Source: Limnomonas spitsbergensis (lineage: Eukaryota > Chlorophyta > Chlorophyceae > Chlamydomonadales). Taken from it: a stretch of DNA of 64,000 nt. Shown one piece after another: positions 1 to 10,905 of the stretch. The notes below the pieces were generated by a model, which was given only the letters and a program-made list of their open reading frames with translations, was not told the DNA's origin and did no database searches. Position 1 is the stretch's first letter. Every line of letters begins with the position of its first letter. The position numbers and the translations under genes were made by a program. The stretch lies in NCBI GenBank assembly GCA_037349105.1, contig JAYJMM010000009.1:2108001-2172000 (forward strand), written 5' to 3'.

Positions 1-57
1 TTGGGCATGTGCAGCCGAGGAGAGGACACTGACGCTGCTGGCCCGCTTGGCTGATAG

Positions 58-287
58 GATCAAGATACTGGTAGGCAAGGTGGTGTGTCGCCGGTGTAAA
101 TGACTTCAGCCCTGAAGTCCCTGGGCTGCCAATAGGCCGCTCTGGAATGGGCATTGCCGGCATCTTCTATTAAGCCTCCCTGTAGAGCGTCAGCCAGACA
201 GCGACCGTGGAGGGTGGGCAGATCAATTTCGATCCAGGGAAGAACGGGACGTGTCTCCAGGCGGGGGGAAAGGCGGGGTAGGTAGCT
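58..287 (-). CDS. Possible terminal exon, unrecognised protein
   Basis: On the minus strand a long pyrimidine tract followed by CAG (about 288-308) resembles a 3' splice site. It is followed by an open frame of about 75 codons ending in TGA near position 58. The translation has ordinary composition (it includes LPWIEIDLPTLHGRCLADAL) and is followed by no donor site, so a last exon is possible. I recognise no family. The array upstream on this strand (333-655) makes any upstream exon uncertain. The first 51 bases read on the plus strand are also open (AEERTLTLLARLADRIKIL, then GTAGGC), so a plus-strand exon cut by the window edge is an alternative. Confidence 0.22.
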
Positions 288-332
288 GTGGTGGGGGAGA
301 AAAAAGCATCTAGTGAAGATAACACAGCCGTT

Positions 333-655
333 GCGCAGTGGCCGCCATGCTGCCAATCCGCCTGCCCAGCAGCTCTGCATGCTGCTGATAGGTAAGCATG
401 CCCCCCCCCCCCCCCCCCCCCCCCGCCATGCTGCCAATCCGCCTGCCCAGCAGCTCTGCATGCTGCTGATAGGTAAGCATGCCCCCCCCCCCCCCCCCCC
501 CCCCGCCATGCTGCCAATCCGCCTGCCCAGCAGCTCTGCATGCTGCTGATAGGTAAGCATGCCCCCCCCCCCCCCCCCCGCCATGCTGCCAATCCGCCTG
601 CCCAGCAGCTCTGCATGCTGCTGATAGGTAAGCATGCCCCCCCCCCCCCCCCCGC
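333..655. repeat. Four-copy 75-81 bp tandem array with poly-C tracts and donor-like sites
   Basis: Four near-identical units each hold about 60 bp of unique sequence ending CTGATAG/GTAAGCATG, then a run of 16 to 22 C. GT of the donor-like site lies at 392, 473, 553 and 628. Unit length changes only through the C run. Read on the plus strand each unit has a textbook 5' splice site; on the minus strand it has a TATCAGCAG acceptor-like end without a pyrimidine tract. It resembles the junction-spanning duplications seen elsewhere in this window. Confidence 0.9.
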
Positions 656-659
656 CAGC

Positions 660-3330
660 GCTGCTGCCGGTATTGAATTCCGTCCCAATGCAGATGGTGC
701 TCACCAGGGTGGCCAGTTGGCCACCCCGCCGCCCAAGATCCAACTGAGGTAACGTTAGGGGGGACATCCAGGTGATGCCCCATGGGACTGACTGCACCGC
801 CTTGGCTGCTGCAAGCGACCACCTGGGTCAATGTATGTGGGGGCGATTAAGGTTGTTAAGGTGCATGCCCATTCAGTTGCCAGGTACTCAAGCTGTTTAA
901 GGATCTTTAGCATCACGCCACAAGGCTACAGCTGTCAAAGGTTTCCAAACCATGACCAAATTTTGTGAGCTGTAACGGTTCGAAGATGTTGTTCTGAAAC
1001 TGTCCAGAAGCTGTACAGATGGAATGCAGACGTTTTTCACAATTCACACTTTCTTCAAGTGTTTCTGGGTGTTTCGTCAGGTTTGGACGTTCCTTGTGAT
1101 TTCTTTGCAAAAGCTGTAGAGGTCATGGACTTTACCGAGGTTGTGTACCTGAGGGGTGTCGGACGACCAGCCGCCCTCTTCACGTCGTAAATCATCATAT
1201 CGTTTACACCGGAGGAGGTCCCGTGTGCCCTCAGCACAGCGCTGGCAGCCGTCATATGTGCACGGATACGACATACCTGCGCAGGGCTGGGGCAGGACAG
1301 AGAAAGGGGGGATAAAAAGCAACCTACAAAAACATAACCTAGGAGTGAGGATCAAACAGGGGACAAAGGATGGGTGGGTCAATTCCTCTGCTTGCAATGA
1401 AATTGCTGATTTTTTATGAAAAGGTCATAACATTCGTTAGGCCGCGCGCTCCGTGCATTGGTCCCAAAACACTCCGGTGCACCAGAAGAGCAGCTGAGCA
1501 AGACAATAAAAGAACAACGACAGGGGGGAAATAACGGAAACCAAGCACCCGACCAGAGGAGAACCAATCTCCATATACGGTGTTCCAAACCTTAGCCCTC
1601 AGCTGGGGTTATAAAAGCACAGAGGAGCGAGAAAAACAGATACGTTGCACTGTTTATGAATCCTGCTGCAGCCTCTGACCGTATTCTGCCAGTGCATCAG
1701 GGCTAAAGAGCGCAGCAACCTCTAAGACCTTGGGCCAGCAAGTGGGTATGAACAGACGGAGTGTGAACGAAGTGAGGTTTGATCAGCTGGTTTGAAGAAG
1801 GTCCATGGGGGGGGGATACCAGGGCCTGGCTATTGGTGCCCGTTGCTGTCCAGCTAGCACATCCAGGGGCGAACATGTACCAGTCGCATGCTCTTCCTTT
1901 GAGGCTGATCGACCATCTACCAATTTTGAAGCCTGGCAACCTGCAACCTGGGTACCGCAAAGGGGGGTGGACCCTTCCATCCAGCCATCACAGCCACTGA
2001 CTGTGACCAACACCCCTCTGCTCCTTGCCTTGGTTCCAGGGGTCAGGGGACATGGACCACACTAATGGTGCATGATGATCCAGCCCTAGTGAAGGGGCCT
2101 GAGGCATAATAAAACTGTCATGCTCACCTCAGCTATAGTTCCGGGTGCCAGCACTAGCTTATGAGCCCCTTGAACGGGTCCAGTTTCTTCTTTTGTTTGA
2201 CGGACAGAACGCAGCCTGGCGGGATGTCATCTGTGCACGGATGCGGCCAACCTGCACAGTGCACATGGATAGGGGCAGGACATGGAAGGGGGCTAAGAAT
2301 CGACCCAGTAGGTACCTGTGCAATGAAGAATTCAAACAGGGACCAAGGATGAATGGGTGCATGGGCAGGGCGATCAGTGAATGGGACGAAATTCGCTCTC
2401 TGCCTTGACGGGGTGGCCCTCCGTACGTGGGTTGAAGCCTAAAAGAGGGCGATATACGGGTATAGACAACAGCTGGGACTTGACAGCACATTAGGCAGTC
2501 GGTGTTTAAACACAATTCTTGCGTCACCGGTATACGTCCATCATGCTGTGTTCTTCTCGCCACCTTACCTCTGCCAGCGGGGTCTCCCGTCCGGGCTGCC
2601 TCCAACGATCAATTCGCCCTCTTCTGCACCTTTCTCCTTGCCTCTACCTCACCTACACCCCCGCAACAAAAACTATGCACACCAATGGAGCATGTAGCGA
2701 CTTCTCATTGGGCGCATTTACGTTCTCAAATCAACATCCTCTCTTGGTGAGTTGTGCACGGATGTTCTGTGATGAACAAAGGGTACAAAAAACAATACAA
2801 GAAATAATGCGGCTGATGCTGACTGCCTCTGGATCCCGTCTTTATGAATTTATTGCGTGAGCGCCGGCGTCTATCAGTCGTGGCTGTCGTTGGGTAATTG
2901 CCCCTCTGCCATGTATAAAAAGCTATGTAGCATTCTCTGATGGCATTATATCAAATGCCATATGCCATGCCAAATCGGGAGAGCCGCCAAGGTTTCCACC
3001 AAACTCATAAACATGGCAGTGCCCTGCCGAATGCCGATCCCAGGTTCTCAGGTGGTCCCCCTTACCCTGAAGTAGGTCTAGTCTGCGTTTATCTCATGCA
3101 TAGCACTCGAACCATGACTTGGGATCAGCTCCTGGGACTGTTTAGTGCCCCGTGCCCTTAAGAGCCCCCATGTCATTGTGCCTTGATCTCATGCACGGCA
3201 CTTGATCCAGTGTTTGGAATCAGGTCCTGGGACCAGCAGGAATCAATAAAGTAAATACGATGGCTAGCCTACCAGTAGGTGAAGCAAGCAGGCATGGCCC
3301 AGCAGCCCAACTTCCCAACTGATCCTACAT
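660..3330. other. No convincing gene; diverged repeat pair
   Basis: Only short frames with no splice-flanked, protein-like translation are present. About 135 bp at 1248-1383 recurs in diverged form at 2225-2360 (shared core around TGTGCACGGAT and AAACAGGGACAAAGGATG), and a fragment recurs near 2753. This suggests a dispersed repeat rather than coding sequence. Confidence 0.5.
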
Positions 3331-3442
3331 ATCTTGCTTGACACCAGAGCTTGACACACATGACCCTGACCATGAAATCCTTGATGAGTTGACTCTTTAC
3401 CCGTCTTCCCGGCCCCTGCCACCTCGCATTCAGGATGCTGGT

Positions 3443-4954
3443 ATGCTGAGTGGACCTCCATGCTTCCCTCAGGCCAGCCATGTTGTTCGGCCTAGAGGCC
3501 AGCATGCGACAGGCAATCTGCATGGACCAGTAGCAACTGCAGCTGGCCGCAGCAGCAGGGATCAAGCAGGTGAATCGCTGCCCCCGCGATCAATGCGGCC
3601 CCAGCAACAATCGGACAGCAGGCCGTATCAGCCTCAACAGTCGACCAGCGGCAGTCCTGTTTTCAGGGGAGGCAGCAGCAGCAGCAAACAAGCGCAGCGA
3701 GGCCCGCCTAGTGGCAGGGGCGGCGTCGACCCCAGACATCTAACTGTCTGGATCAAGGAGTGCTTGTCCCTGAGGGAGCTGGACTCCTTGGTGATGAAGT
3801 ATGGGGCTAGCTTCGACTACATCCATGCGTCAGCCTCCTTGGTGAAGGCACAACAGATGTTGAATGGACCGATCAGACCAGGAGGCCAAGAAGAGGCGGC
3901 ACTTGCCAGCCTGCTGGAGCTGGTCCGGCAGCATGTACACTCCATGCGTTCTAGGCAGGTTTCCAACTGTATCTATGCTCTTGCTAAGCTTAGAGCTCAA
4001 AACAGCAGCCTGATCTCAGCCCTGGTCCAGAAAGCACGTAAAATTGTGTCAGAGTTTAATGCTCAAGATGCTGCGAACACAATCTGGGCCTTGGCCACAT
4101 TGGAGCATCACGAAGCAGCGTTCACAGATGCCCTTCTCAATGAGACCAAGGCAAAGCTGCCCAGTTTCAAATCACAGGAATTGGCCAACACAATCTGGGC
4201 CATGGCAACGCTGGAGCATTGTGACGCAGCCTTCACCGATGCTCTTCTCATTGAGGTCAAGGCCAAGCTTCCTAATTTCAGGTCACAAGAATTGGCCAAC
4301 ACAATCTGGGCCATGGCTAAGCTAGAGCATCCTGATGCAGCGTTGACAGACGCTCTACTCATCGAGGCCAAGGCAAAGCTGCCCCACTTTAATGCACAAG
4401 CGCTGGCCAATACAGTTTGGGCCATGGCTACGTTAGAGCATGCTGATGCAGCCTTCACAACTGCTCTCCTCGTCGAGGCCAAGGCAAATTTTCCTAGCTT
4501 CAATGCACAAGCGCTGGCAAATACAATCTGGGCCATGGCGAAACTGGGACATCATGATGCAGCCTTCTTGGAAGCTCTTCTCCTTGAAGCCAAGGCCAAG
4601 CTATCCAGCTTCAATTCACAGAATCTGGCCAACACAATCTGGGCCATGGCTAAGCTGGAGCATCCTGATGAAGCTTTCACAAAGGCTGTCCTTCTTGAGG
4701 GCAAGGCCAAGCTACCCAGCTTTAATGCACTGAATTTGGCCAACACTATCTGGGCCCTGGCTAAGTTGGAGCATCATGATGAAGACTTCACGGATGCACT
4801 TCTCCACGAGGCCAAGTCAAAGCTGCCCAATTTCAGTCCACAAGCACTGGCCAACACAGTATGGGCCATGGCTAAGCTAGAGCATCCTGATGTAGCTCTC
4901 GCGGATGCAATCCTCTTGGAGGCCAAGGCTAGGCGGCCGAGCTCCACTTCATAA
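3443..4954 (+). CDS. OPR/FASTK-like helical-repeat protein (putative organelle RNA factor)
   Basis: From the Met at 3443 the frame gives 503 residues and stops with TAA. The frame is open further upstream to about 3338, with possible acceptors (CACCAG near 3346, TTCAG near 3432), so an upstream exon may exist and the start is provisional. Residues 1-95 are low complexity (P, S, Q, G). Residues about 97-165 resemble the region before the repeats in green-algal and dinoflagellate proteins of this class (WIKECLSLRELDSL, then FDYIHASASL). From about residue 166 there is one degenerate and eight well-conserved 37-residue repeats with core LANTIWAMAKLEHPDAAF. Such helical repeats are typical of OPR/FASTK-like proteins, which bind organellar RNA in chlorophytes. 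No RAP domain follows. It ends right after repeat 8, so the product may be a short or truncated member. The substrate RNA cannot be inferred. Confidence 0.75.
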   Translation: MLSGPPCFPQASHVVRPRGQHATGNLHGPVATAAGRSSRDQAGESLPPRSMRPQQQSDSRPYQPQQSTSGSPVFRGGSSSSKQAQRGPPSGRGGVDPRHLTVWIKECLSLRELDSLVMKYGASFDYIHASASLVKAQQMLNGPIRPGGQEEAALASLLELVRQHVHSMRSRQVSNCIYALAKLRAQNSSLISALVQKARKIVSEFNAQDAANTIWALATLEHHEAAFTDALLNETKAKLPSFKSQELANTIWAMATLEHCDAAFTDALLIEVKAKLPNFRSQELANTIWAMAKLEHPDAALTDALLIEAKAKLPHFNAQALANTVWAMATLEHADAAFTTALLVEAKANFPSFNAQALANTIWAMAKLGHHDAAFLEALLLEAKAKLSSFNSQNLANTIWAMAKLEHPDEAFTKAVLLEGKAKLPSFNALNLANTIWALAKLEHHDEDFTDALLHEAKSKLPNFSPQALANTVWAMAKLEHPDVALADAILLEAKARRPSSTS

Positions 4955-7876
4955 GCACAGCTGACTAAGGGCTTGCTAGGGTTGTCGTGTGCAGGTGTGC
5001 ATGCATGATTCACAAGTGCATGAATTGTTGATGGCTAAAAGCTTCGAAGGTGTCTCAGGGGGCATCATATTTTCATGCCCTAAATCGTCATGGTTAGTGA
5101 GAAGTAGGACGACTGTGGACTAGACCGTTATGTGAAAGAGTAGGTTGGGTGCAATAAAAAGCCATTTTTTTTTTGATGTATGTTAATACGAGGCTTGGTG
5201 CAGTCGAAGGGGATGACCTGACTTCAATTTGTTGGCGTTGATTATGCAGCCAGTTTGCAGCTACTGACTGAGAAAAGGACAGAGCTATGGTGTATCTTAG
5301 GCCTAGGGAGGCACAGATTTCTTATATTTTTTACGAACGTTGTCAGTAGCCCAAATGCCTCAGATTTTGAGAGGTTTTCCAGGGTTTGGCGGAGGAGGTC
5401 ATAGCGCTTTTAGGGTAAACTGCGTCCCCGAGGCGCCTGGCCTGGCCCGTCTTGGGGGGATGCGTGGCATCACACTTTTTGTGCCAGCCGAACTTGTCTC
5501 TTTTCTTGACAGTTCCTTCTTTGTTTGTCTTGCTTACGTTCGGCATCCTAGTTTCATGGATGCAATCACATTTCTACAAGCTTCAGTTATAATACTAGGG
5601 TTTTAACTTCAGGTTTTATGAAAGGGGCTTTCTCTCACACAACTTGTTCACGGTTGTGCACTGGTTGATTGCTCCAATCTGTGGGAATGCTGTTTTTGCG
5701 CCCATTCCTTAGTTTGTGTAGTGATGGGACTGGTTAGGGTGTGGGCATCCTTCCTGTGATTTGCAGGTGATGCCCCGCTTCACTTAAAACCGTTGTACCG
5801 TTCAATCTGCTCGCAATTTTTTCTGGCTAGGTCCTGGACGTTGTGAGGTAAAGCTTAAATCAAGTAACTGAATATACACTTTCTCAAAATGCGAGGAAAT
5901 GTTTTGATGACATATGAGGTAACCTTGACCTAGAATGGGCTGCAATGGACTGTATTTTTACAGTTTTATTAGCAGCACCAGACCACCGATGGCGTGTAGA
6001 CAGCCACACTCCGGCGAAAATCTAGGACAAATGGAACTGTTAACGAATGGTTAAAAACGAAAAAGAGATGACGGAATGTGCGAGTCCTCTAAGAAGTGTA
6101 TGATGTCCTTAAACGTGACCCGGATTATAACAGGCACACAATGATCGGGCCAGGAATCATACCTCCATCAATGAAGGCTCAGTCTGCTAAGCCTCATACA
6201 ATAAACACAGAAAATGACACCTAAAAGAAGCACATGAAGGACACCACTCGTGGCTGGAACGGAAAACATGTGCATCATGAGTGTTTTATGGCCTCCCTGC
6301 CAACAGGGGTGGGCAGAGGTTCTAGTTGAACGGCATAGGGCAATCTGCAGTCACAGCTATAGCGACACAAGGAGGAAAAAAGAAACACAAGCCAGGAAAC
6401 AATGCATTCAAAGACAAAGCTAGGAAACAAAGAACACACCCAGATGAAACCAGGCACGCACAGCTAGCACTGTGTTTGCCTATCTCTACTCCCTATCTAC
6501 TCTACAAGTGTCAGAGAGCATATCAGCATAGTGCTATTAGGGGCGGCAGCGCCAGGCACCCATCTGGTTCGGCAGCAAGATGTGAGAGACTAATTACTCC
6601 TACGGCATGTGTGGTCAGACAGCATACAGCGGCGGCATCAGTAGCTGCAGGAAGAGCAGCAACGGCGGCAGCAGCAGGAAGAGTAGCAGAGGCAGTTGCA
6701 GGAAGAATAACAACAGCAGCTGCAGGAAAAGCAGAAGCGGCAGCGCCCACAATGAATGTGTGGCCATGTCGTGCCCTCTATTGCATTGCTGCCTTTTCGC
6801 CAGGAAACCACTGGTCACACTAAGTCACACTTCATTCTGACAGGCCCCTATCCCCCATCCACGCACCCTGGCGCCTGAACAGGGCGCTGGCGCCCGACAT
6901 CATGAAGCTGTTCAAGCGGCAGGAACAACTAAGCCTGAGGGGTTACGTCCTGACTACATAAAGAAAAACTCATAACGGTCAAAATTAATGGATAGATCCT
7001 TGTTCCCTGCTGGTGTGCTCTCCAGCACAACCCCTATCCAGCCCACCACACCTACACACCGCACACATGCACGAGGGGGTCTCGAAAAATTACAGAACCA
7101 CAGTAGCTGCCTACCATGATTAATAAACACACTGACACATGATTTTGCTACAAACCTATTGGCTTGGTGCGCTTTGACTCTTAGGGCAAGTAATGAGTGG
7201 ACATAAGATAAAGGAAAGAAACATAGGAGGTATATACATTACTTTAAGGCTAAAAGACAGGGCCACACGCTCTGCAAGATCCCACTAGCCGGGCACATGC
7301 AAGAACGGCGCTTGCTTATCTTTTCTTCCTTCTTCTTACGGCACTTTTATCAGTATTATGTCTTGCCCACAAGGCCCCCTGCCCACCCAGTCTATTCCAT
7401 GAACCTCCTGTATCAGAGGCGCTATCTTCCTTGGGACCCCTTGCTCTTTCCCGGTTCAGAGCGCACCCTCCCACCTCCTGTGGCCGCAAAACTTCATAAA
7501 TAGCAGGAGGCGATGCATGCGCCCATGTGCGGCTAGTGAAGGCAGATTGATAAACTGATGCCGAAAGTGCCACAAGATCTACACAATTGTAAGACACTGG
7601 CCGCAGGGACGCTGGGCAAGCCGGCCGGCCGTGGAGCCATTATCTTGGTCATGGCAGCAGCCGGCTGATGAGCCATTATGCTGACGAGCCAGATGGCGGG
7701 AAGTGGCCATCCTGGCTACTAGAGTGTGCAGCGGTGTGGCATGGTGCCATCACCACCATTGCCACCCTGCTGCTTCCATCCGTGGAGGATCTTGAGATGA
7801 AGGATGTAAGTAGCGGCGGAGACGAGCGCATGGCTGGCCTGCATGCCGATGAACCATTCGCTGGTCGCACGCAGCA
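4955..7876. other. Gene-poor interval after the helical-repeat gene
   Basis: AT-richer sequence with no splice-supported coding frame. A (GCAGCAGGAAGA)n-like imperfect CAG tract lies at 6640-6745 and is open in several frames because of its triplet period. At 7738-7808 a plus-strand frame ends at a good donor (GAT/GTAAGT), but I could not link it to another exon. Confidence 0.4.
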
Positions 7877-8437
7877 TCAGCAGATTGTGCAGCATTGTGG
7901 CATGCCGTCGCCGCCGCAACCACTCCCCTTCTCTTGACCGAGCATCATCATGTGTTCCTCCAAAGCCTTAAGACAGCGAATCACATCCCTCATGCTGGGC
8001 CGCTCCGTCGCGTCTTACTGTGCAGGAGAGTGGGGAGAGACACTGAAGAGAGATACATCCACACACGTTCAGAAGCAAACTACGCCCCTGCTGCTGGCAG
8101 TCAAGGGAATAATGCGGCATGGGCCAAGGCCGCATGCCCGCATCCGCACCCTTACCACACACACTCTCCAACACCATGCACACTTTGCAACCTAACCTGA
8201 TGCCATGATTATGGCGCGGATGTGGCTTCGGCCCATGCTGCGCTGTTTCCTTCACTCTCACGCCTCCTACGGGGCATAACTTTTTTTTCCTGATACCATG
8301 CATGAACATGACTTGCTCAGCCTCATCACCATTCACTCACACGCCAGCACCATTCGATGACCTCGTACAGCTCGGGGTCCATTCGGTGAGGGCGGTCCGG
8401 CCGGTAGCAATCGCAGTCTTCGCTGCGTAGTAGGAGT
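7877..8437 (-). CDS. Protein kinase, C-terminal two exons (possibly broken)
   Basis: Two minus-strand exons carry the end of a eukaryotic protein kinase domain. The upstream exon (8341-8437) has an acceptor CACTCAG and a perfect donor CGT/GTGAGT. It encodes RMDPELYEVIEWCW, the subdomain XI helix with its conserved CW. The last exon (7877-8014) encodes DATERPSMRDVIRCLKALEE, the invariant-Arg segment and final helix, then a Cys/Gly-rich tail to TGA. The frames join in phase 0, but the only acceptor (TGCACAG at 8018-8024) is followed at once by TAA (8017-8015). Either an unusual splice choice removes it, a micro-exon is missed, or the gene carries a premature stop. ATP-binding and catalytic-loop exons were not found upstream; they may lie in the next few kilobases. 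Confidence 0.6.
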
Positions 8438-10183
8438 CTGAGTGCATGCAAGAGAGGCAATCGTGGTCAGTGGCATTCACACTTTGCACGTGCTTCATGC
8501 AAAGAAAGCGCCTTGGGCTGCGCAGAAGGAAGAAAGTAAACTGCAGCCAGCGACTGACTAGTTTTCGAACTTGCAGGATGACAGTTGAACACTGCAGAAC
8601 TTGTGAAATACCATTGTGGGGTCTATTGTGCAGCTTTGTTCTAGGCGCTAACTCGTTTCCTATGCAAGGTTTGGCAGTGTTGACAGTAGATGGTCGGCAG
8701 AATTGCTTGCTTGCTCCAGTTTCCCGTGAATGAAGTGTGACGAACTTTCGACAGAGCGTCCAGTGCCATGCACCAACTCCGTCATCCAGACACACCACAA
8801 CTGCAGCAATTTAACAAGAAACGGATATGCACACACACATGTCAACATGTCAACAGGGTCACAACATGAAGTTGCTGTGATGACACTTTTTTACAGTGAC
8901 AGGTGCCATGCACAGCTGGTCGACAAACCACCATCCCCCAGCATGTTCAGAATGCAAACAAAGGCAGGGCCAAACTCGGCAAATGCTCTCAAAACAGACA
9001 GCCTGGAACACCTCAACAGGTTTCAGGGCACACAGCCATGCATGGACAAATCTTGGCAGAGCCGCAGAGGCTGGCAAGGTGCCGCCGCCTGCAATGCACC
9101 TTACAAAAAAGATGCAGCAAGCGCACTGGAAAAGTTCCATAAACACTTAATAAATGGCATGGCTGCACCACGTCCCAGGCTGTGCATTGTTGCTGGAATT
9201 GAGCCTACTTAGTCTGTTAGTCATTCCCTACCAGCCCCACGCGGCCGAGCGTTAAGCAGGGCCCAGCATGTATGCACCGTTATAAACACTGCCTTCCAAC
9301 AGGGTTTTCTGGATAGGGGAGTTTAGGAGAATGGTTGCATAAAGGGGGGAGGTGGCTGTTATATTGTTCCATTTCTGTCCATGCGCTACATACCGGTTAT
9401 GCTCCAATATCTGCTTGGCCACTCTTGCGTCACACTACGCCATGCAGCATCAATGCAGCACTCTCAGTGGCATTATTAGACTTTCTGTGTGGCCGAATGC
9501 AGAAAATATATGCGTACGAGTGTACATAGTTGCCACTGAGACAATCACAATAATCCCCAAAATCAGGAAGCTTCGACTACAATTTAGCTACATCCCAACC
9601 CAATGGCCATGGGACAGACATTCTTGTTGCTTGGGCAACAAGCTGAAGGGAGGGTAAATGCATATGACCCTTAGACCCAGTTGTGACTTCCTTTTTTGCA
9701 CAACGCATGGCTGGCAGACCGCCGTGCAACCGTGATCCCCTCTGTTAGAACATGACAGATAAAACATTACGTGGGTGCAAAAAAGTCGATTGAGCACTGC
9801 CTAGAAAATTAGGGGGGGTCGGGAGATTTAGCAAAGGTTTGAGATGATTATCTCTTAGTTTTCATCAAACACTGAAAGTAACAAGAACCCATTTTCTTAC
9901 AGAAAACAGATGCAGAATCCCTGAATTTAGCTTGCCCCACACTCAATTTGCTTTCAGTTTCATGGCCTCATCCTCGTCCGCTTGAAAATTATGGAAGGTT
10001 AATGACGTTTGTTACACCTCTGGGCCATGCTCAAAAAAGGCTCGGCCGCGTGGGCGCCTAAGGGTTGAGAGGACAGAACGGAACAAACACCAGGAGACAA
10101 GAAAAAAGGGAGGGCAAATCGAGGGGGAAATAGGAAATAAAGTGAAGGGACAGACAAAGGAAGTGCCAGCCTCTGAAAAACGT
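8438..10183. other. Probable kinase intron or intergenic sequence
   Basis: No exon with both a family signature and splice sites was found. A minus-strand segment at about 8700-8800 follows a good acceptor (TTGCTGCAG) and is open, but it has no kinase motif I can recognise. A SINE-like fragment occupies 9157-9288. Confidence 0.35.
9157..9288 (+). repeat. SINE body copy, 5' truncated
   Basis: About 130 bp, starting GGCATGGCTGCACCA and ending near TATGCACCGTTATAAAC, matches the 3' body of the tRNA-headed element at 38485-38740. The tRNA-like head is absent. A shorter relative lies at 12186-12240. Confidence 0.6.
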
Positions 10184-10905
10184 CTACGCCTCAACGATAT
10201 CTACCATGTCTTCCGCAAAAGCCAAGGCATCCCACCCAAGCCTGCCCCGGTACAACTGAAAGAAGTCCCTAGCACCATTGGGAGGTCCTGCCCTTCCCAG
10301 CTTCCTAAGTATATCCAGCAGGCTGGGGGCATTTAGAGCAAGCATGCAACGCATCCTCTACATGTTCGCTGTCGCTGGCAGCACAGTCTGTAAGTACACT
10401 GCTGCCCGCTGCGCCGTCCTCGAGTGTCAGCCGTGCTGACGGCGCCAGGCCGCAGCCTTAACTTCGTGCGCATCATGCAAGCACACTCCCTTCGGCTGGT
10501 GCAGCCCCTAGCCTGCGCCAGCAAGGCGCTCGCCATAGACTGAAACTAGGTGCGGTAGGCGGCCGTAGAATGTGTTCAGTGGCGGGATCTCCATTATGGA
10601 AATTATGGAAAGTAAGGATAACTTGAAAACGAAGGTCTATATACCGGTAGAACAACCCAAGGGAGGCATTGCAGTACAACATAACATCAGAAGGACAGAG
10701 ACCAAAAGCCCTGCAGACCTGGCCGTAGGAGGCTACCAGAAACTGAAGTGTCTAACGCGTCCTAGTTGCCTGAAATACCTCCGTAATGGGGATAAACGAA
10801 TTGAGGAAACTGCTGAGAAGGCGGCCAGGCGCTGACCACATCCACAAAACAACGACGTGGCCCAGCTATTTTTTAGCAGGACCCAGAGGTGTGATGCCTT
10901 TATCA
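10000..10905. mobile_element. MITE-family terminus pair (outer ends)
   Basis: A left-type end (TTACACCTCTGGGCC, then GCTCAAAAAAGGCTCGGC) lies at 10014-10060. A right-type end (AGCAGGACCCAGAGGTGTGA) lies near 10876-10900, in inverted orientation. They could bound one element of about 900 bp that contains the broken coding fragment, or be two independent relics. Target duplication is not clear. Confidence 0.35.
10184..10456 (-). pseudogene. Frame-broken coding fragment, possibly PPR-like
   Basis: On the minus strand two protein-like frames abut. The first (about 10456-10340) reads SARLTLEDGAAGSSVLTD and then SDSEHVEDALHA. The second (about 10340-10184) reads APSLLDILRKLGRAGPPNGA and ARDFFQLYRG and ends with TAG. 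They are offset by one base near 10340, without a splice site there, which suggests a single-base indel in a once continuous exon. The LRKLGRAG..ARDFFQ pattern recalls helix pairs of pentatricopeptide-type proteins, but the match is short. No upstream exon was identified. Confidence 0.35.
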
